Source: Anas platyrhynchos (Eukaryota > Chordata > Aves > Anseriformes > Anatidae). Taken from it: DNA of 64,000 bases. Location of the stretch: positions 3,538,501 through 3,602,500 of the forward strand of contig NC_092617.1 in NCBI RefSeq assembly GCF_047663525.1, written 5' to 3'. The stretch's first letter is position 1, and each line of letters opens with the position of its first letter. The notes under the pieces are model-generated. The model was not told where the DNA came from. It ran no database searches and worked only from the letters and a program-made list of their open reading frames with translations. The translations under genes and the position numbers were made by a program. Below are positions 1-11,309 of the stretch, in pieces.

Positions 1-424
1 TCATAACAGTCACTAGTTGTTATCAGTTGTTTTGAAACTCCCAGACATCAAACACAAACAGCTTTCTTATTTGACGCTTCACGAGTAATTAAAACATTCT
101 TCCCCAGCCATTCACAGACACATCTATAGCAGTGTTAAGTTAATCTCGAAGAAGACAGGAAAAAAGGCCGTAACTGTTAGAAATAGAAGTCCAGAATAAC
201 AAAAGCAAACAGGTTCATAAATTTAAGGAGTGTTTTCTGAAGACGTGATAAATTGACTAGAATGAGGGGGAGACTGGGACACACTGCATCTGTGGTTCAA
301 GAACTAAATTGCCAGTGAAGGGCCCAGAGGCAGACAGGATTCAAACAGAATTATTCTTTATGCACACGAATTTATGGACACGAATTTATGGACACGAATT
401 GGAATTGTTAAAACATTCCTCACA
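1..424 (-). mobile_element. Partial LTR of class I ERV (copy A)
   Basis: This is nearly identical to the outer half of the LTRs at 57407-58280 and 63357-64000, with the same blocks ending in cattcctcaca at 424. The sense strand is minus, so 424 is the U3 start (TGTGAGGAATG). The rest of the LTR lies left of the window. The sequence after 424 is unlike the polypurine tract that follows the 58280 edge, so 424 is probably the outer edge against host DNA. It has three copies of a 12-14 bp atggacacgaattt unit where the 57407 copy has two. Confidence 0.85.
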
Positions 425-734
425 TGTGTAATGGGGAATGCATGGGGAAGGGGTTCCACAGTGGCTGTCCAGGCCAGCACCAATGTGCTCACCTGGGAAT
501 TGTTCCCTTGGACATGGGATATCCAAGAAGATCAGGGCCCCCTGTGTGTGCAGGGGAGATATGGGAAGGGAAACCCTTTGCTACTGCTGCCAGCAGGCCC
601 ATCATACCCATGTAGAGAGATGAACATATGCCAGCACAAAGGCCATCAGCTATTCCTACAAGTCTCATGAAGGCCAGCAGGGCAGATAGTGTCATGAGGC
701 CAGCTAACGTCCCCTGGGAAGCCACCTGAAGGCA

Positions 735-1110
735 GCTCTGGGATGTGCTTCCTTCAATGCCTCTGTGCCCATTCCTCATGTCCTGGGGTATCTCAGAGGA
801 GGGCAGTGCAGGGCAAGGCACCGCAGGGCTGAGGTGCCTCCCAGCCTCTGGCAGTGGTTGCAGGAGCCAGAGGGACACTGCAGGCACTGCCGTGCACTGC
901 CTGTGGATGTGCAAGGCAGGGACCTGTGTCTCTCAACAGCCCCATGTGTATGAGGAGCATGGGAGGACAGCTCAGACAAAGGCACCTCACGGAGCCCTGA
1001 CGCTGCCCTGTGTGACTCCAGAAACAACCCCTGTTGTCCCTGTGAGATTTCTGTCATGCCTCTTGCACAGATTCAATGCACATGCTCCTCTCCTCTATGT
1101 CACACTACCA
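735..1110. repeat. Low-copy duplicon B, copy 1
   Basis: This matches 37235-37600 in the same orientation, sharing blocks such as tgcccattcctcatg and tgaggtgcctcccagcctctg. Short open frames here are not conserved as protein between the two copies, so I do not call a gene. 425-734 shows nothing recognisable. Confidence 0.6.
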
Positions 1111-1192
1111 TGACTTTCTGGACTGGGCTGTCAGAGATTTGGATCATAGATTTCTGGGACTTGGAAAAGGCAGGCATCAAAAGCATCTTAAG

Positions 1193-1247
1193 GAATGACA
1201 ACAACAACAACAACAACAACAACAAAAAAAAAAAAAAAAAAAAAAAG
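1193..1247. repeat. (AAC)n followed by poly-A
   Basis: An AAC trinucleotide run passes into an A homopolymer and then unique sequence. It is a simple repeat. Confidence 0.95.
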
Positions 1248-1382
1248 GAGAATTACAACTGTCACTTCTGCTCCTGGTGACATGATGGGGAAAGATGGGG
1301 AAAGTCCTGCCACAACCATCTTCAGGTACGTGGAGGAAAACAAAGGGATTGCTGAAGCAGTAGGGAAGGGGAAAGAAGGACA

Positions 1383-2225
1383 TGTGGTGAACCAGGACTT
1401 TATCAAGGCATTTTCCATGGTCTTCTGGAGTCTCCCTTTAGCCAGACTGGTGATATTTGGACTGAAGAAAGGGATAATGATGTGAGGGGGAGGGTCGCTG
1501 GACATTAATGGTACAAAGTCCTCCTGCCAGCCAGATACCAGCAGCATTCCTCAGTGATGGGCACTTGGGTCTACACCATTGACCCTCTTTGTTATCTCCC
1601 TTTATGATGACATGGAGCACATTTTCAGCTCATTTGTGGCTGATGCCAAGCTAGGAGTCCTTGAGCAACTTCACCTTGCGCAGAGCACAACACTATGTGG
1701 GCTGCTGCAGGGCAAGTTAACCCCATCCCTGTCAGACCCAGTACAAGCAGACCCTCGGTTTTCATGCCGACTGTGAGATCCCCTCTGCCTACATATCCAG
1801 TAGGACCCTTACAGGAAGAAGACCTGGCTATAGGTTGTCATGTTCCTTCTTGGAGGTAAGGAACTGGACAGGCTTGAGAGGTTGCTTGCGGGAACCTCAT
1901 GAGACTCCCACCTGCTCTCATGAGACGCCACCTGGAGTACTGCATTCAGCTCTGGGGCTCCCAATACAAGAATGACTTGAAGCTATTAGAGTGAGTCCAG
2001 ACAAGGACCACAACGATGATCAAGGGGCTGGAGCACCTCTCCTATTAAAACAGGCAGAGGGAGTTGGTGTTGTTCAGCCTGGAGAAGGCTCTGAGGAGAC
2101 CTTAGAGCATCCATCCAGTATTTAAAGTGGGCCAACAGAAAAGCTGGGGAGAGACTTTTTCTCAGGGTGTGCAGTGATAGGACAAGGGGAATGGTTTTAA
2201 ACTTAAAGAGGGTAGATTTAGAGTG
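1383..2225 (+). mobile_element. Old CR1 LINE fragment
   Basis: The translation shows decayed CR1 reverse transcriptase blocks: DFIKAFSMV in place of DFSKAFDTV, later the block before 'ADAKLG', then the conserved 3' part (cacctggagtactgcattcagctctggggc, read in pieces). Frameshifts and deletions are frequent, so it is long dead. Around 1680-1770 a short stretch resembles the end of the ERVL-type LTR at 38.2 kb. Confidence 0.75.
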
Positions 2226-2549
2226 GATAGTCAGATGAAATTCTTGATTTGGAAGTGAGGCACTGGCACTGGTGCTGTGGGTCCAGAGGACACCCAGAGG
2301 GAGTTTGGATCAGCCCATGCCCTTGTGTTTGAAGGAACAGCTGGTGAGAGTGGAGAGGCAGCAGTGAAATCATGGGAATATCGGAGTGAGAGCAAGGTGG
2401 GGAAGAGAAGTGCCTGTCTGCAGCCTTCAGAGAGGTGTGGAACAGCATAGAAAAGTCTGCAGAGGAGAAGGCAGAGGGCTTTGATAAGAATGGAAGGCTG
2501 CAGCAGCACTGATACCTTTGTCCCCTTGGCCATGGCTTATGAGGAGACG
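2226..2549. repeat. OR-cluster duplicon C, copy 1 left part
   Basis: This is similar to 13330-13600, 48720-48970 and, inverted, 55330-55590 (gagagcaaggtggggaag and gaggagac blocks). It is interrupted at 2550 by an LTR. Related sequence resumes near 3370. Confidence 0.55.
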
Positions 2550-3174
2550 TGTTATACTTGCAATAAATGACCGAGTCCCAAATAGGATTGCAATTAAAAT
2601 TTACAATTTCTTAAAGGAATAGAGGCAAGCAAACAGCACTGGGTGCGCCAGGAGTCTCCGCTCCACCAAGACGCACACCTATTACATCAGGTGGCTGTTT
2701 TTTATGCTCCTAGGCTAATACATATTCTACACCACTTTTTGGAAAAGTCAGGGTTATTATAATTAGTTTCCCGGCATCCGAACCATCCTATGGATGCATG
2801 CGTATCAGTCTCCGGTGGTCCCTCTGGGGGGTCACTCATACTGAAGGCTCATAGTCTTCCTTCCAGGTTTTGTCCTTCAATTGTTCTTCATCTTCCCCCC
2901 TTCTTCATATTTGGTCATCTCTTAGCTGGATATCAGAGACCCGTGCAGCGCCACATGCAGTAGTTAGCAGTTATTTTGAAACCCCTTTGTTCTCTTCTCC
3001 CAGATATCAGAGACTTGTCCCATGCAAAAGTCAGCAGTTTTGGGAAACTCCTTTGTTCTCTTATCCCCTAGACCCGAGTCTCAAGGTTTACCCTTCAAAC
3101 CCTCTATTGACACAAACTGCTAGACAATTCTTTTGCAAGGTACAAGAACTATATACATTAACCACTCTGTTTCA
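2550..3174 (-). mobile_element. Diverged solo LTR, class I ERV family (copy D)
   Basis: It starts tgttata and follows the 57407-58280 LTR block by block (gaatagaggcaagcaaacagc, gagtctccgctccacca, catgcgtatcagtctcc, ctgaaggctcatagtcttcc) but with many substitutions and a different U3. Direct repeats of gagacg lie at 2544-2549 and 3177-3182, which fit a target-site duplication with slightly eroded ends. No internal viral sequence is attached, so it is a solo LTR. Confidence 0.75.
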
Positions 3175-4250
3175 CTGAGACGTGTGGTTATCCAAGGGTA
3201 TGTAAGCCAGAAGGTCACATTCATCATACCATGCAGCCCTAGCATTGTTCCATATTGACACGAATCAGATGAACATATTTCACATACTCGTGGCATTGGG
3301 ACAATGTATTCTCCTTTGAACCATGTGAAAACACTGGATGGTGTCATAATGCTGTCCTTCACATGATATTATGGGCATCGTCCTACCCCACAGACCCCAG
3401 GAAGAGCCCTGAGTGAGACATGGAGGTGCTGGGGGTGCAGGATCTTGCCTCCCTGTGGCTGGGGTCAGGCCTTGGCTTTCTGCTTCAGCAAAACAAACCA
3501 AGACTTTTCTCAGCACAGTGTCTTTGCCTGTCTGTAATCAGGGCCTCTAGTTATCTGCCGGAAGAGTTCCCATGTGAGGCTTTCATAGAAACAGACTAGA
3601 ATGACCAACAGAGTGTAGAGTATAAAGCAGTCTAATACTACGGAATAGAGTAGCCAGCAGAGGTGAGACAGGTACTTTGATATAATGAAAGCCATCAGAA
3701 AGCTGATCCCAGTTAGATGACTGATATGGGGAGGTCAGGAGTAACCTGGCCAGGACAGATGTGAGATTTGGGGGAGGGAAGAGAAGGGAGGAGGAGCTCA
3801 GAAGCTTACCTTTGTAGAGGTACGAGGGTTCCTGTAATGTTGAGGCTGCTGTGACACTGACTTCAAACAGTCTTGTAGGGCCTATAAACTGTTTTCAACA
3901 GTAACAATAATCCCTCAACCTAAACATTACACAAACACCCTGACAAGAGTCCACTACTGTACTGCAGAAATCAAAGTATCACCTGAAGAAAAACTCAACC
4001 CATAGCCCCTTTCCCTTACATTTACTCTCTTGCTCACCCGAATCACTGCCCCTAACACTAACATCAGATGGCTCTATTTCATCTTAGACTTCTTGACAGA
4101 TGTAAACAAAACCCTTAAGCATAATGCTTGCCCATACCCTAACCAGAGACCTGACACCACAAGCAGAACACCAAATGCTCCATCTTAAACTTTGCTTAAT
4201 CTACAACCCAGAAAGGTCAAATCTAGTCCCTAGGAGAGTAGAGAGAGGTC
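3175..4250. other. Non-coding; duplicon C right part, then unassigned
   Basis: 3370-3600 matches 49080-49280 and 13730-13925 (ccaagacttttctcagcacag, gcctgtctgtaatca), so it is duplicon material. 3600-4250 shows only short frames in unrelated phases and nothing I recognise. Confidence 0.5.
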
Positions 4251-4254
4251 AGCT

Positions 4255-4830
4255 CTACCTCAGGATCTCTTGCCCCAGCAGGAGGAATGTGACTGTGGCA
4301 GGGACTGTGAGGTCACTTCTGCCTCTGCAGTGGATAGGGCAGCAGCAGGAACGTGTCACAGAAAGGGACTGGGAGGTCAATTCTGTCTGGAGGTGGCAGG
4401 TCACACTTGCCTTCTCCCTGGGAGCTGCACTTTTGGGCTGACATCTGGCAGTGGCCCTGCTAGGCCAGCAGAAGGCACCTGCTTGGCATGCTGACTGGGG
4501 GATCCCCTCTGCCTCCAGAGCCAGGAGGACCCAGGCAGAAAGAAGGCCCCATATGGGTTGTCCTGTCCCTTCTGCTTGAGTCCATGACTGGGCAGCAACA
4601 GGAGGCACAAGGCTTGGCTGTGTCTCCACAAGAAGGTGCAAGGCCAGCAGCAGGCCCCTGGCTTGGAAGCTGCTGCTGAGGTGACTTGTGTGGTTGGCTG
4701 AGAGGCCACAAGGAGCCTGCTGGGTTGGGATGCCTACTTCAGGAGGGGTTTCCACCCGTATGGAGCTTCCTTTGATAGTGGGAAAGAGCAGGAGAGAAAA
4801 AGTGCCACAACGTGCACCCTGGAATGTTGG
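4255..4830 (+). repeat. Low-copy duplicon A, copy 1
   Basis: One of four copies in the window. 48310-48680 is in the same orientation; 11845-12245 and 55610-55960 are inverted. Shared blocks include ggatcccctctgcctccaga, tgtcctgtcccttctgcttg and acaaggcttggctgtgtct. The open frames run on several phases of both strands and differ between copies, so a protein is not supported. Confidence 0.7.
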
Positions 4831-5289
4831 CACCGGCCATGAGAAGGAAGAAATATCCAGGGGAACAACTGCTCCGTCTCCTAGAGTTAGAGGCAAAGAA
4901 GGCGTTAAGAGCCTCAGCCTTTACCTCCTTTCTTGTTACCAGGTTTCCCCTCATCCAATAAAGGATGATGATTCTCCCTAATCTTCCTTTATGTGAAGTA
5001 TTTATATAAGCAGTTTTTATTTTCTTTGACAGTAATATACCGATGGAGCTCCAGCTGGGCTTTGGCCTTTCTAATTTTGACCTGCACAGCCCCATAACAT
5101 TCAGGACACAGCTCCAGACAAACTGAAAGCATGCATGGGAGGAAAGCACAGAAGACTTTCCTGCAAGTCCTGATGCTGCTGTCTTGTCAGAGATAGCACA
5201 ATCACATGGAATTAGAACTGTCTGCCTGCAGACCTTAACGCCTGACAGAATGGAGAGTCAGTCCACGGGAACCTTGAGAAACCTCAAGA

Positions 5290-6668
5290 TTTGTCTAAAG
5301 GAACATCGTGCCCTTTACAAGAAGAAGAGCCTTGTCCTGCACTGATGAAGAGTAACCCTACACATCAGGGCAGCGTGGGATGCTGCTTAGTGAGCAGTGC
5401 CCAGGAGGAGAGGGCCTGGGCACCACGAGGGATGTCATACAAGCAGTGGTGCCTGCTCACGAGGAACCAGGGCAGCTTTCTACAGAGCTGCCTTACGAGG
5501 AGCATGGCCACCAAGATGATCTGAGTTATCAGACTCAGCTCATCTGTCTAAGAGACCACCAACAGAACGGTCTGCAGCCAGCAGGGTAAGAGGTACAGGT
5601 ATGAGAGTCCTTAGGTAAGGCTGCTGTGGAAAGGATTAAGGGCTGTGACAAGACTGAGAGACCCAGCAGGACCCAGGTCTTTGTGTCTATGGCTATGGCT
5701 GTTGTCTCTGCCACTGAGGTCTATGAGCAGACAGATTACTGTTAAAGCACCAGGGCCTCATTGCCTCCTCACCCCCACCCATGAACCAGGCAGGGGTCGT
5801 ACCATTCTCCTGCACTTGGCCATGCACATCCCCATCTCCTGCTGCCCCACAAAGAGCCCTGAGCAACCTGTAAAGGAAAGGATCTCCATTCACAGGAGCT
5901 GGGGGTCAAGGCCTGGCCCTTGTGCTTGCTGACACACATCCAGTTTTCCTACACATCAGTATCACCATCACATTGCCTTTGTCTCCTTGTCCTCACTGCC
6001 TCCAGGGTTCTGCTCTAACGAGCTCCAAGGGAGGCTGTGTCAGTGCTGGCCCTCAGGGGGACACTGCAGGAAACTTGCCTCTGACTTGCACTTCTGGAGA
6101 GATGTCTTCAATTGTCTCTGAGTGCCTGAGCTTCATATGTGGGCTCATCAGCCAAGCCCCCAGAGGGGTGATTGCAGTGCCTTGGGCTCGTGCTGTGCTA
6201 CTGAGCTGGGCTGGGCTCATGGGACAGAGAGAGCTCGTGGCAAGAGGGCCCTGGAGCAGAGAGACTGCTGTGCCCAGGAGCAGCTCCTCTGCACAGCACA
6301 GCAGGAAAGAGACACAGAAGCACAGACACAGAGAGAAGAACAGGAGAGAGTGGCTGAATGCAGTTGGCAGTGGGAGGATGCTGAGAGCTGCCTGCAGGAG
6401 AAACCTGCACAGCCCTTGACAAGGTAAGGGTCTGGCTGCAGGGCCATGCAGCTGCAGGTCCTGGAAGGGTCTCGTCCTGCTGGGTCTTTTTTCTGGGAGG
6501 GCAGTGGGAAATGCAGTAGGCTTTGAGAGGGTTTGAGGTTCTGCTGCAAAAAGAGGGGCTTGGGCTGGAAGTGTTCTTAGGTTTGTAATAGGTTTTAGTT
6601 TAAATACTCTGTTCTAACTCTGCTCTGCCTTCTCTTCTTCAACAGACAACCATTTTCGAGGTCAGAGA
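5290..6668 (+). repeat. Upstream part of OR segmental duplication, copy 1
   Basis: It aligns almost continuously with 45780-47097, through the non-coding exon, the intron and into the receptor start codon. Roughly nine bases in ten match by eye. This shows that the 6669 and 47098 receptors arose by duplication of a unit of at least 2.3 kb. Confidence 0.8.
6040..6421 (+). other. Putative non-coding 5' exon of the 6669 olfactory receptor
   Basis: The segment ends in a consensus donor, acaag|gtaaggg, at 6421/6422. A pyrimidine-rich acceptor, cttcttcaacag, ends at about 6645, 24 bases before the start codon. The same donor and acceptor occur at 46855 and about 47075 in the duplicate unit. Related sequence precedes the 15529 receptor and, inverted, the 41850 receptor. 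The upstream end of the exon cannot be fixed from sequence. Confidence 0.5.
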
Positions 6669-7610
6669 ATGATGAACATCAGCTCTGTGCGTGAGTTCCT
6701 CCTGCTGGCATTCGCAGACACACGCAAGCAGCAGCTCCTGCACTTCGCGCTCTTCCTGGGCATCTACCTGGCTGCCCTCCTGGGCAACGGCCTCATCCTC
6801 AGCGCCGTAGCCTGCGACCACCACCTCCACACCCCCATGTACTTCTTCCTCCTCAACCTCGCCCTCCTCGACCTGGGCTGCATCTCCACCACTCTGCCCA
6901 AAGCCATGGCCAATGCCCTCTGGGACACCAGGGCCATCTCCTATCAAGGCTGTGTTGCACAGGTCTTTCTGTTTGTCTTCTTGATTGTATCAGAATTTTA
7001 TCTTCTCACAGTCATGGCCTACGACCGCTATGTTGCCATCTGCAAGCCCCTGCACTACGGGAGCCTCGTGGGCAGCAGAGCTTGTGCCCAGATGGCAGCA
7101 GCTGCCTGGGGCAGTGGCTTTCTCATTGCTGTCCTGCACACAGCCAGTACATTTTCCCTGCCCCTCTGCCAAGGCAATATTGTGGACCAGTTCTTCTGTG
7201 AGATCCCCCAGATCCTCAAGCTCTCCTGCTCACATGCCTATTTCAGAGAAGTTTGGGCAGTTCTGTTTAGTCTTTCTTTAGCATTTGGTTGTTTTGTTTT
7301 CATTGTGGTGTCCTATGTGCAGATCTTCAGGGCAGTGCTGAGTATGCCCTCTTCTCAGGGCCGGCACAAAGCCTTTTCCACGTGCCTCCCTCACCTGGCC
7401 GTGGTCTCCCTGATGGTCGGCACTGGCATGTTTGCCTACCTGAAGCCCGCTTCCATCTCTTCCCCATCTCTGGACTTGGTGGTGTCACTTTTGTATTCAG
7501 TGGTACCTCCAGCACTGAACCCCCTCATCTACAGCATGAGGAACCAGGAGCTCAAGGTTGCAGTGAGGAAACTGTTTCTATATGTGCTTCTTAAACATCA
7601 GTGCTGTTAA
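6669..7610 (+). CDS. Olfactory receptor, OR14-like, intact
   Basis: A 313-residue class A GPCR of odorant receptor type, which would sit in the plasma membrane of olfactory neurons and signal through the olfactory G protein. Seen directly: a short N-terminus with a glycosylation site (NIS, residues 3-5), GN at 39-40 in TM1, LHTPMYFFL at 53-61, the conserved Cys95, MAYDRYVAIC at 116-125 at the end of TM3, the second-loop cysteines around FCEIP (176-180), KAFSTCLPHL at 234-243 entering TM6 and NPLIYSMRN at 284-292 in TM7. Length is typical. The start is a double ATG; the second Met is equally possible. It has one coding exon, preceded by an acceptor at about 6645. No frame damage is seen, so it is probably functional. 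Ligand unknown. It is the closest relative of the 47098 receptor. Confidence 0.95.
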   Translation: MMNISSVREFLLLAFADTRKQQLLHFALFLGIYLAALLGNGLILSAVACDHHLHTPMYFFLLNLALLDLGCISTTLPKAMANALWDTRAISYQGCVAQVFLFVFLIVSEFYLLTVMAYDRYVAICKPLHYGSLVGSRACAQMAAAAWGSGFLIAVLHTASTFSLPLCQGNIVDQFFCEIPQILKLSCSHAYFREVWAVLFSLSLAFGCFVFIVVSYVQIFRAVLSMPSSQGRHKAFSTCLPHLAVVSLMVGTGMFAYLKPASISSPSLDLVVSLLYSVVPPALNPLIYSMRNQELKVAVRKLFLYVLLKHQCC

Positions 7611-7879
7611 CATTCTTGTGATTTGTATCATGTCATTTTTATACTTAGTATTATTATCATATAGTAATAATAGTAATAATCCTTTAAACACTACCGTTCT
7701 ATTTGAGAAACTGACATGAGAGATTTTCATTTCATTTTTCATTTTTATTATTTTCATAACTTTTGATATGGGTTTAATTTATTAAGTAATTGTTTACTTT
7801 GACTACATCTTCTATTCAACCTATTGAACTAGGCTTCCTCTGTAGGTATAGACAATCAAGAAGACAGCATAAGATCAAT

Positions 7880-8290
7880 GGTCTCAATATCCCTCTCTTC
7901 CCATATCCTCTGGAGCTGGGGGAGCAGCCGCAGCACACAGGAGGGGCTCAGGGCCAAGAGCCCAGCTGACACATGCAGGAGCAGCCCCGGTGGGCCTCAG
8001 GGCTGCCCCTCACTGCCCGCTGGGCTCTGCCTCTCTGCTGCCTTTGGGTCGGGGTTGCTGCTTACCTGGAGCCATGGCCATGGCCAGCAGCAGGACGTGG
8101 CCTTTTCACTGCTGCTCTCTTTTGGCTTCCACATTGTACTTCCTTTTTTCCGGGTAAGTCCTGATATCTCATGTACCTTGGCGACAGTCCTGTTGTCTCT
8201 ACAGTGACATCCCTGTAGCTGCAGGCAGCAGCAGGCACTGTGCAGCCCTGGGTCACAGCTGCCTCTCTTGCAGCACCACAGTAACAAATG
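7880..8290 (+). repeat. Receptor 3'-flank duplicon, copy 1
   Basis: This sequence, about 270 bases downstream of the receptor stop, recurs inverted at 38590-39040, downstream of the minus-strand receptor, and in part at 57040-57180, downstream of the 57330 receptor remnant. It therefore belongs to the duplicated receptor unit. 7611-7880 is AT-rich and probably contains the 3' UTR. Confidence 0.65.
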
Positions 8291-8545
8291 GGGTTTTATT
8301 TGGGACTTCCTGGAGTGAATAACATAGACTTAAAGTGCAAGGACAGTCTGTGAGGGACCAAGGGCCTGACCAAGAGCTTTATGGCAGCTCCTGAGAACAA
8401 CTGGTCTTGGACTCATCTGCATGGCACTGCCCCCCTGCAGTGGGGCTCATGGCCACTGTAAGCCTGGAGAGAATCTGGAGCTGCCAGGAGATGTCAGGGG
8501 AGCTGCAGAGAGAACGTGCAACACTGAGTTCACAGATCACGCACA

Positions 8546-9692
8546 GACCACACAGAATTTTCTAGGTTGGGAGAGACATCAAGATCATCAAGTCCAACCT
8601 CTGACCTAACTCTAACAGTCCCCACTAAACCAGATCCCTAGGCTCTACATCTAAACGTCTTTTAAAGACCTCCAGGGATGGTGACTCCACCACTTCCCTG
8701 GGCAGCCTGTTCCAATGTTTAACAACCCTTTCAGTAAAGAAGTTCTTCCTAACATCTAACCTAAAACTCCCCTGGCACAACTTCAGCCCATTCCCCCTCG
8801 TCCTGTCAGCAGACATGTGGGAGAACAGGCCAACCTCAACCTCGCTACAGCCTCCTTTAAGGTATCTGTAAAGTGCAATAAGGTCGCCCCTGAGCTTCCT
8901 CTTCTCCAGGGTGAACAAGCCCAGCTCCCTCAGCCGCTCCTCGTAGGACTTGTTCTCCAGGCCCCTCACCAGCTTTGTTGCCCTTCTCTGGACCCGCTCA
9001 AGCACCTCGATGTCCTTCTTGAAACGAGGGGCCCAAAACTGAACACAGTACTCGAGGTGCGGCCTCACCAGAGCCGAGTCCAGGGGGACGATCACCTCCC
9101 TAGCCCTGCTGGTCACACTGTTTCTGATACAAGCCAGGATGCCGTTGGCCTTCTTGGCCACCTGAGCACACTGCTGGCACATATTCAGCACACTGCTGGC
9201 TCATATTCAACACACCACCATCACTCCCAGGTCCTTCTCCGCCAGGCAGCTCTCCAACCACTCATCTCCCAGCCTGTAGCTCTGCTTGGTGTTATTGTGC
9301 CCCAGGTGCAGGACCCGGCACTTGGCCTTGTTGAACTTCATGCAGTTGACCTCAGCCCATCGGTGCAGCCTATCCAGATCCTCCTGCAGAGCCTTCCTAC
9401 TCTCCAGCAGATCGACACACGCGCATAACTTGGTGTCATTTTTAAACTTACTGAGGGTGCACTGATTGCCCTCGTCCAGATAATTGATGAAGATGTTAAA
9501 GAGGACCGGCCCCAGCACTGAGCCCTGGGGTACGCCACTAGTGACTGGCCTCCAACTCAACTTGACTCCATTTACCACGACTCTTTGGGCCCGGCTATCC
9601 CGGCCAGTTTCTAACCCAACGAAGCATGCGCCAGTCCAAGTCAAGAGCAGCCAGTTTCTTGAGGAGAATGCTGTGGGAGACGGTGTCATTTC
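8546..9692 (-). mobile_element. CR1 LINE, 5'-truncated, recently active subfamily
   Basis: Read on the minus strand this is the 3' 1.15 kb of a CR1 close to the copy at 39623-41265. The translation carries [15 protein letters not shown] and the C-terminal block through [11 protein letters not shown]. The catalytic FADD box is changed to FKND. A tandem duplication of about 25 bases at 9166-9215 breaks the frame. It cannot move. Confidence 0.9.
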
Positions 9693-9699
9693 TTCTGCT

Positions 9700-10880
9700 T
9701 TGTCCTCCTGCTTCCAAGATGGCCCAACTTTGGAGAAACCTGTCTCATCTTCTTCTTCCTCTTTTATTTTCTGGGTAGGGGTTTCCTTCCGTTCTAAAGA
9801 AAAACTGAGTTTCAGACTCATTTTTTCCTCTTGCATGTAGAGTCAACAGATGCTGGCTTAGGTTCATTCTCTAGCCCAGTGACGTGTCCCATTGCAGGGG
9901 CTGGAGTGGCTGTAGGGACCATCACAGGAGTTGTTCTGGCTGTGAGGCCTTTCATAGGAATTGGAGTGGCTGCAGGGCCTATTGCAGGTTTGGGAGTTGC
10001 TATAGGGCCTATTATAGGGATGTGTTTAACCTTAAGCCCATTGCAGGAGCTGGAGTGCCTGTAGGGCCTGTTGCAGGGTTTGGAATGGCTTTGGACAGGC
10101 TCTGGGCCTGTCAAAGGGGCTGGAGTGTGCCTGCAGGAAAAGTCATGGGTGTTGGAGAGGCGTGGACTGTAGCTTCATAAGCATACCTTAACCACCAGCA
10201 TATTACAGTGTTTTGTGTCTCTTTGGAATTGCCCGGGTGATGACACGCTTAAGCATTTCACAGTTTTGTTTAAGATTGCACTTGCTCAGAGGTGAAATTC
10301 CAAAGCACTGGACGTGTCCACCCAGATCTTCGAACTCTCCCTGCCACTCCTAGCTTTCCTGCCTCTGGAAAGATCTCTGGATGGCACGTTTAAGTTGTTG
10401 TTTAGACTTAAACAAAACCTGAATGGCATTCAGGAGACCTAAAAATAGGAACATGCTGGTTAGACCATCCCAAGGATATTCAAAGCTTTGAAGAGCTATT
10501 GTAATTAGCCTGGAGGAGAAGCATGAGGTGGAGGAGAAAGGGAGAGTGAAGAAGTGGGGAAAAGCATCCCCCACCACCCTGCATAGATTTAATCCCTGAG
10601 GAGAAAAGGCAAAGCCTGTAATTCTTCATAGTTTCCAAGAGATGAAGAGATGGTTCCTGAGGTATTGAGGGGGCAATAATTTTATCCTATCAGAAGTCAG
10701 TGTTATCCAATACAGCAAGGCAGTAACCTTAAACCAACCCCCAGAACTGATAAACAGCATGACATGGAAGTTACTAATGTGCTATACAACACAGTTCTGA
10801 AAAGAAGCACAACAGACCCCAGATCAAAAAGATCAATATTGTGATCAGCAACTGTTAAACTCATCTAATGCTTATAACAA
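9700..10880 (-). pseudogene. Decayed copy of an unrecognised membrane-protein gene
   Basis: It is homologous to 53390-54650 over about 1.2 kb on the same strand. 10350-10577 translates to a 75-residue piece with ITIALQ, EYPW and LLNAIQVLF, matching ITIALQDVEYPW and LLNVLQVLL in the other copy. 9818-10114 encodes repeated Pro/Ala/Thr units (ATPIP, ATPAP) like the Ala-Pro repeats at 53.6-53.8 kb. Between and upstream of these the frame is lost, and a CR1 abuts the 3' side at 9692. I do not recognise the family. Confidence 0.55.
9880..10130. repeat. Degenerate minisatellite of about 30-33 bp
   Basis: Repeated units of the form ttgcaggggctggagtggctgtagggcct are seen. On the minus strand they encode the Pro/Ala/Thr-rich stretch of the gene copy above. 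The same kind of unit occurs at 53620-53830. Confidence 0.75.
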
Positions 10881-10952
10881 TTTATTTTTAAAACTCTGCG
10901 GTCAGATCTGGCATCTCAACCTCTGTGCTCCACGCTAGGCACCAAGAAGACT

Positions 10953-11110
10953 TGCTGTGGTTTGACCCTGCAGGAAACTCAGCACTACAAAACTATTCAT
11001 CCAATGGGACCGAGAGAACTGAGAGGAAAAAAAAAAAAAAAGTTCATGGGTTGAGATAAAGGCAATTTAATAGAACGCAAAAGGAATTATTATTATTACT
11101 ATTATTATTG
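10953..11110 (-). mobile_element. ERVL-type LTR fragment
   Basis: tgtggtttgaccctgcagg through gttgagataaaggcaatttaatag and an att/atn-rich run parallel the LTR at 32190-32782 (gttgagataaagacagtttaataag). It is truncated and diverged. Confidence 0.55.
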
Positions 11111-11237
11111 ACACCAATCGAATAAGGTCATGACATTTTTGTGTTCATATCAAAAGACAGGAAAGGTGGTGGTGATTAATCAGAAATTGACAGAGCTGAG
11201 CATGACATAGATTGTATGGAATAAGTGCTGGATATTG

Positions 11238-11308
11238 TCTTAGTTTTGTCTGAGACAGAGTTATTTTTTCTTCCTAGTAGCTGGTATGGTGCTGTGTTTC
11301 AAATTTAC
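11238..11308 (+). mobile_element. ERVL-type LTR fragment, opposite orientation
   Basis: ttcttcctagtagctggta and tgctgtgttt match the reverse complement of the 32.7 kb end of the ERVL LTR. The remnant is short and abuts a CR1 tail at about 11310. Confidence 0.6.
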
Positions 11309-11309
11309 A

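Noticed and set aside
1177-1547. Frames rich in Cys, Val, Phe or Lys
   Set aside because: Translation of the AAC/poly-A simple repeat.
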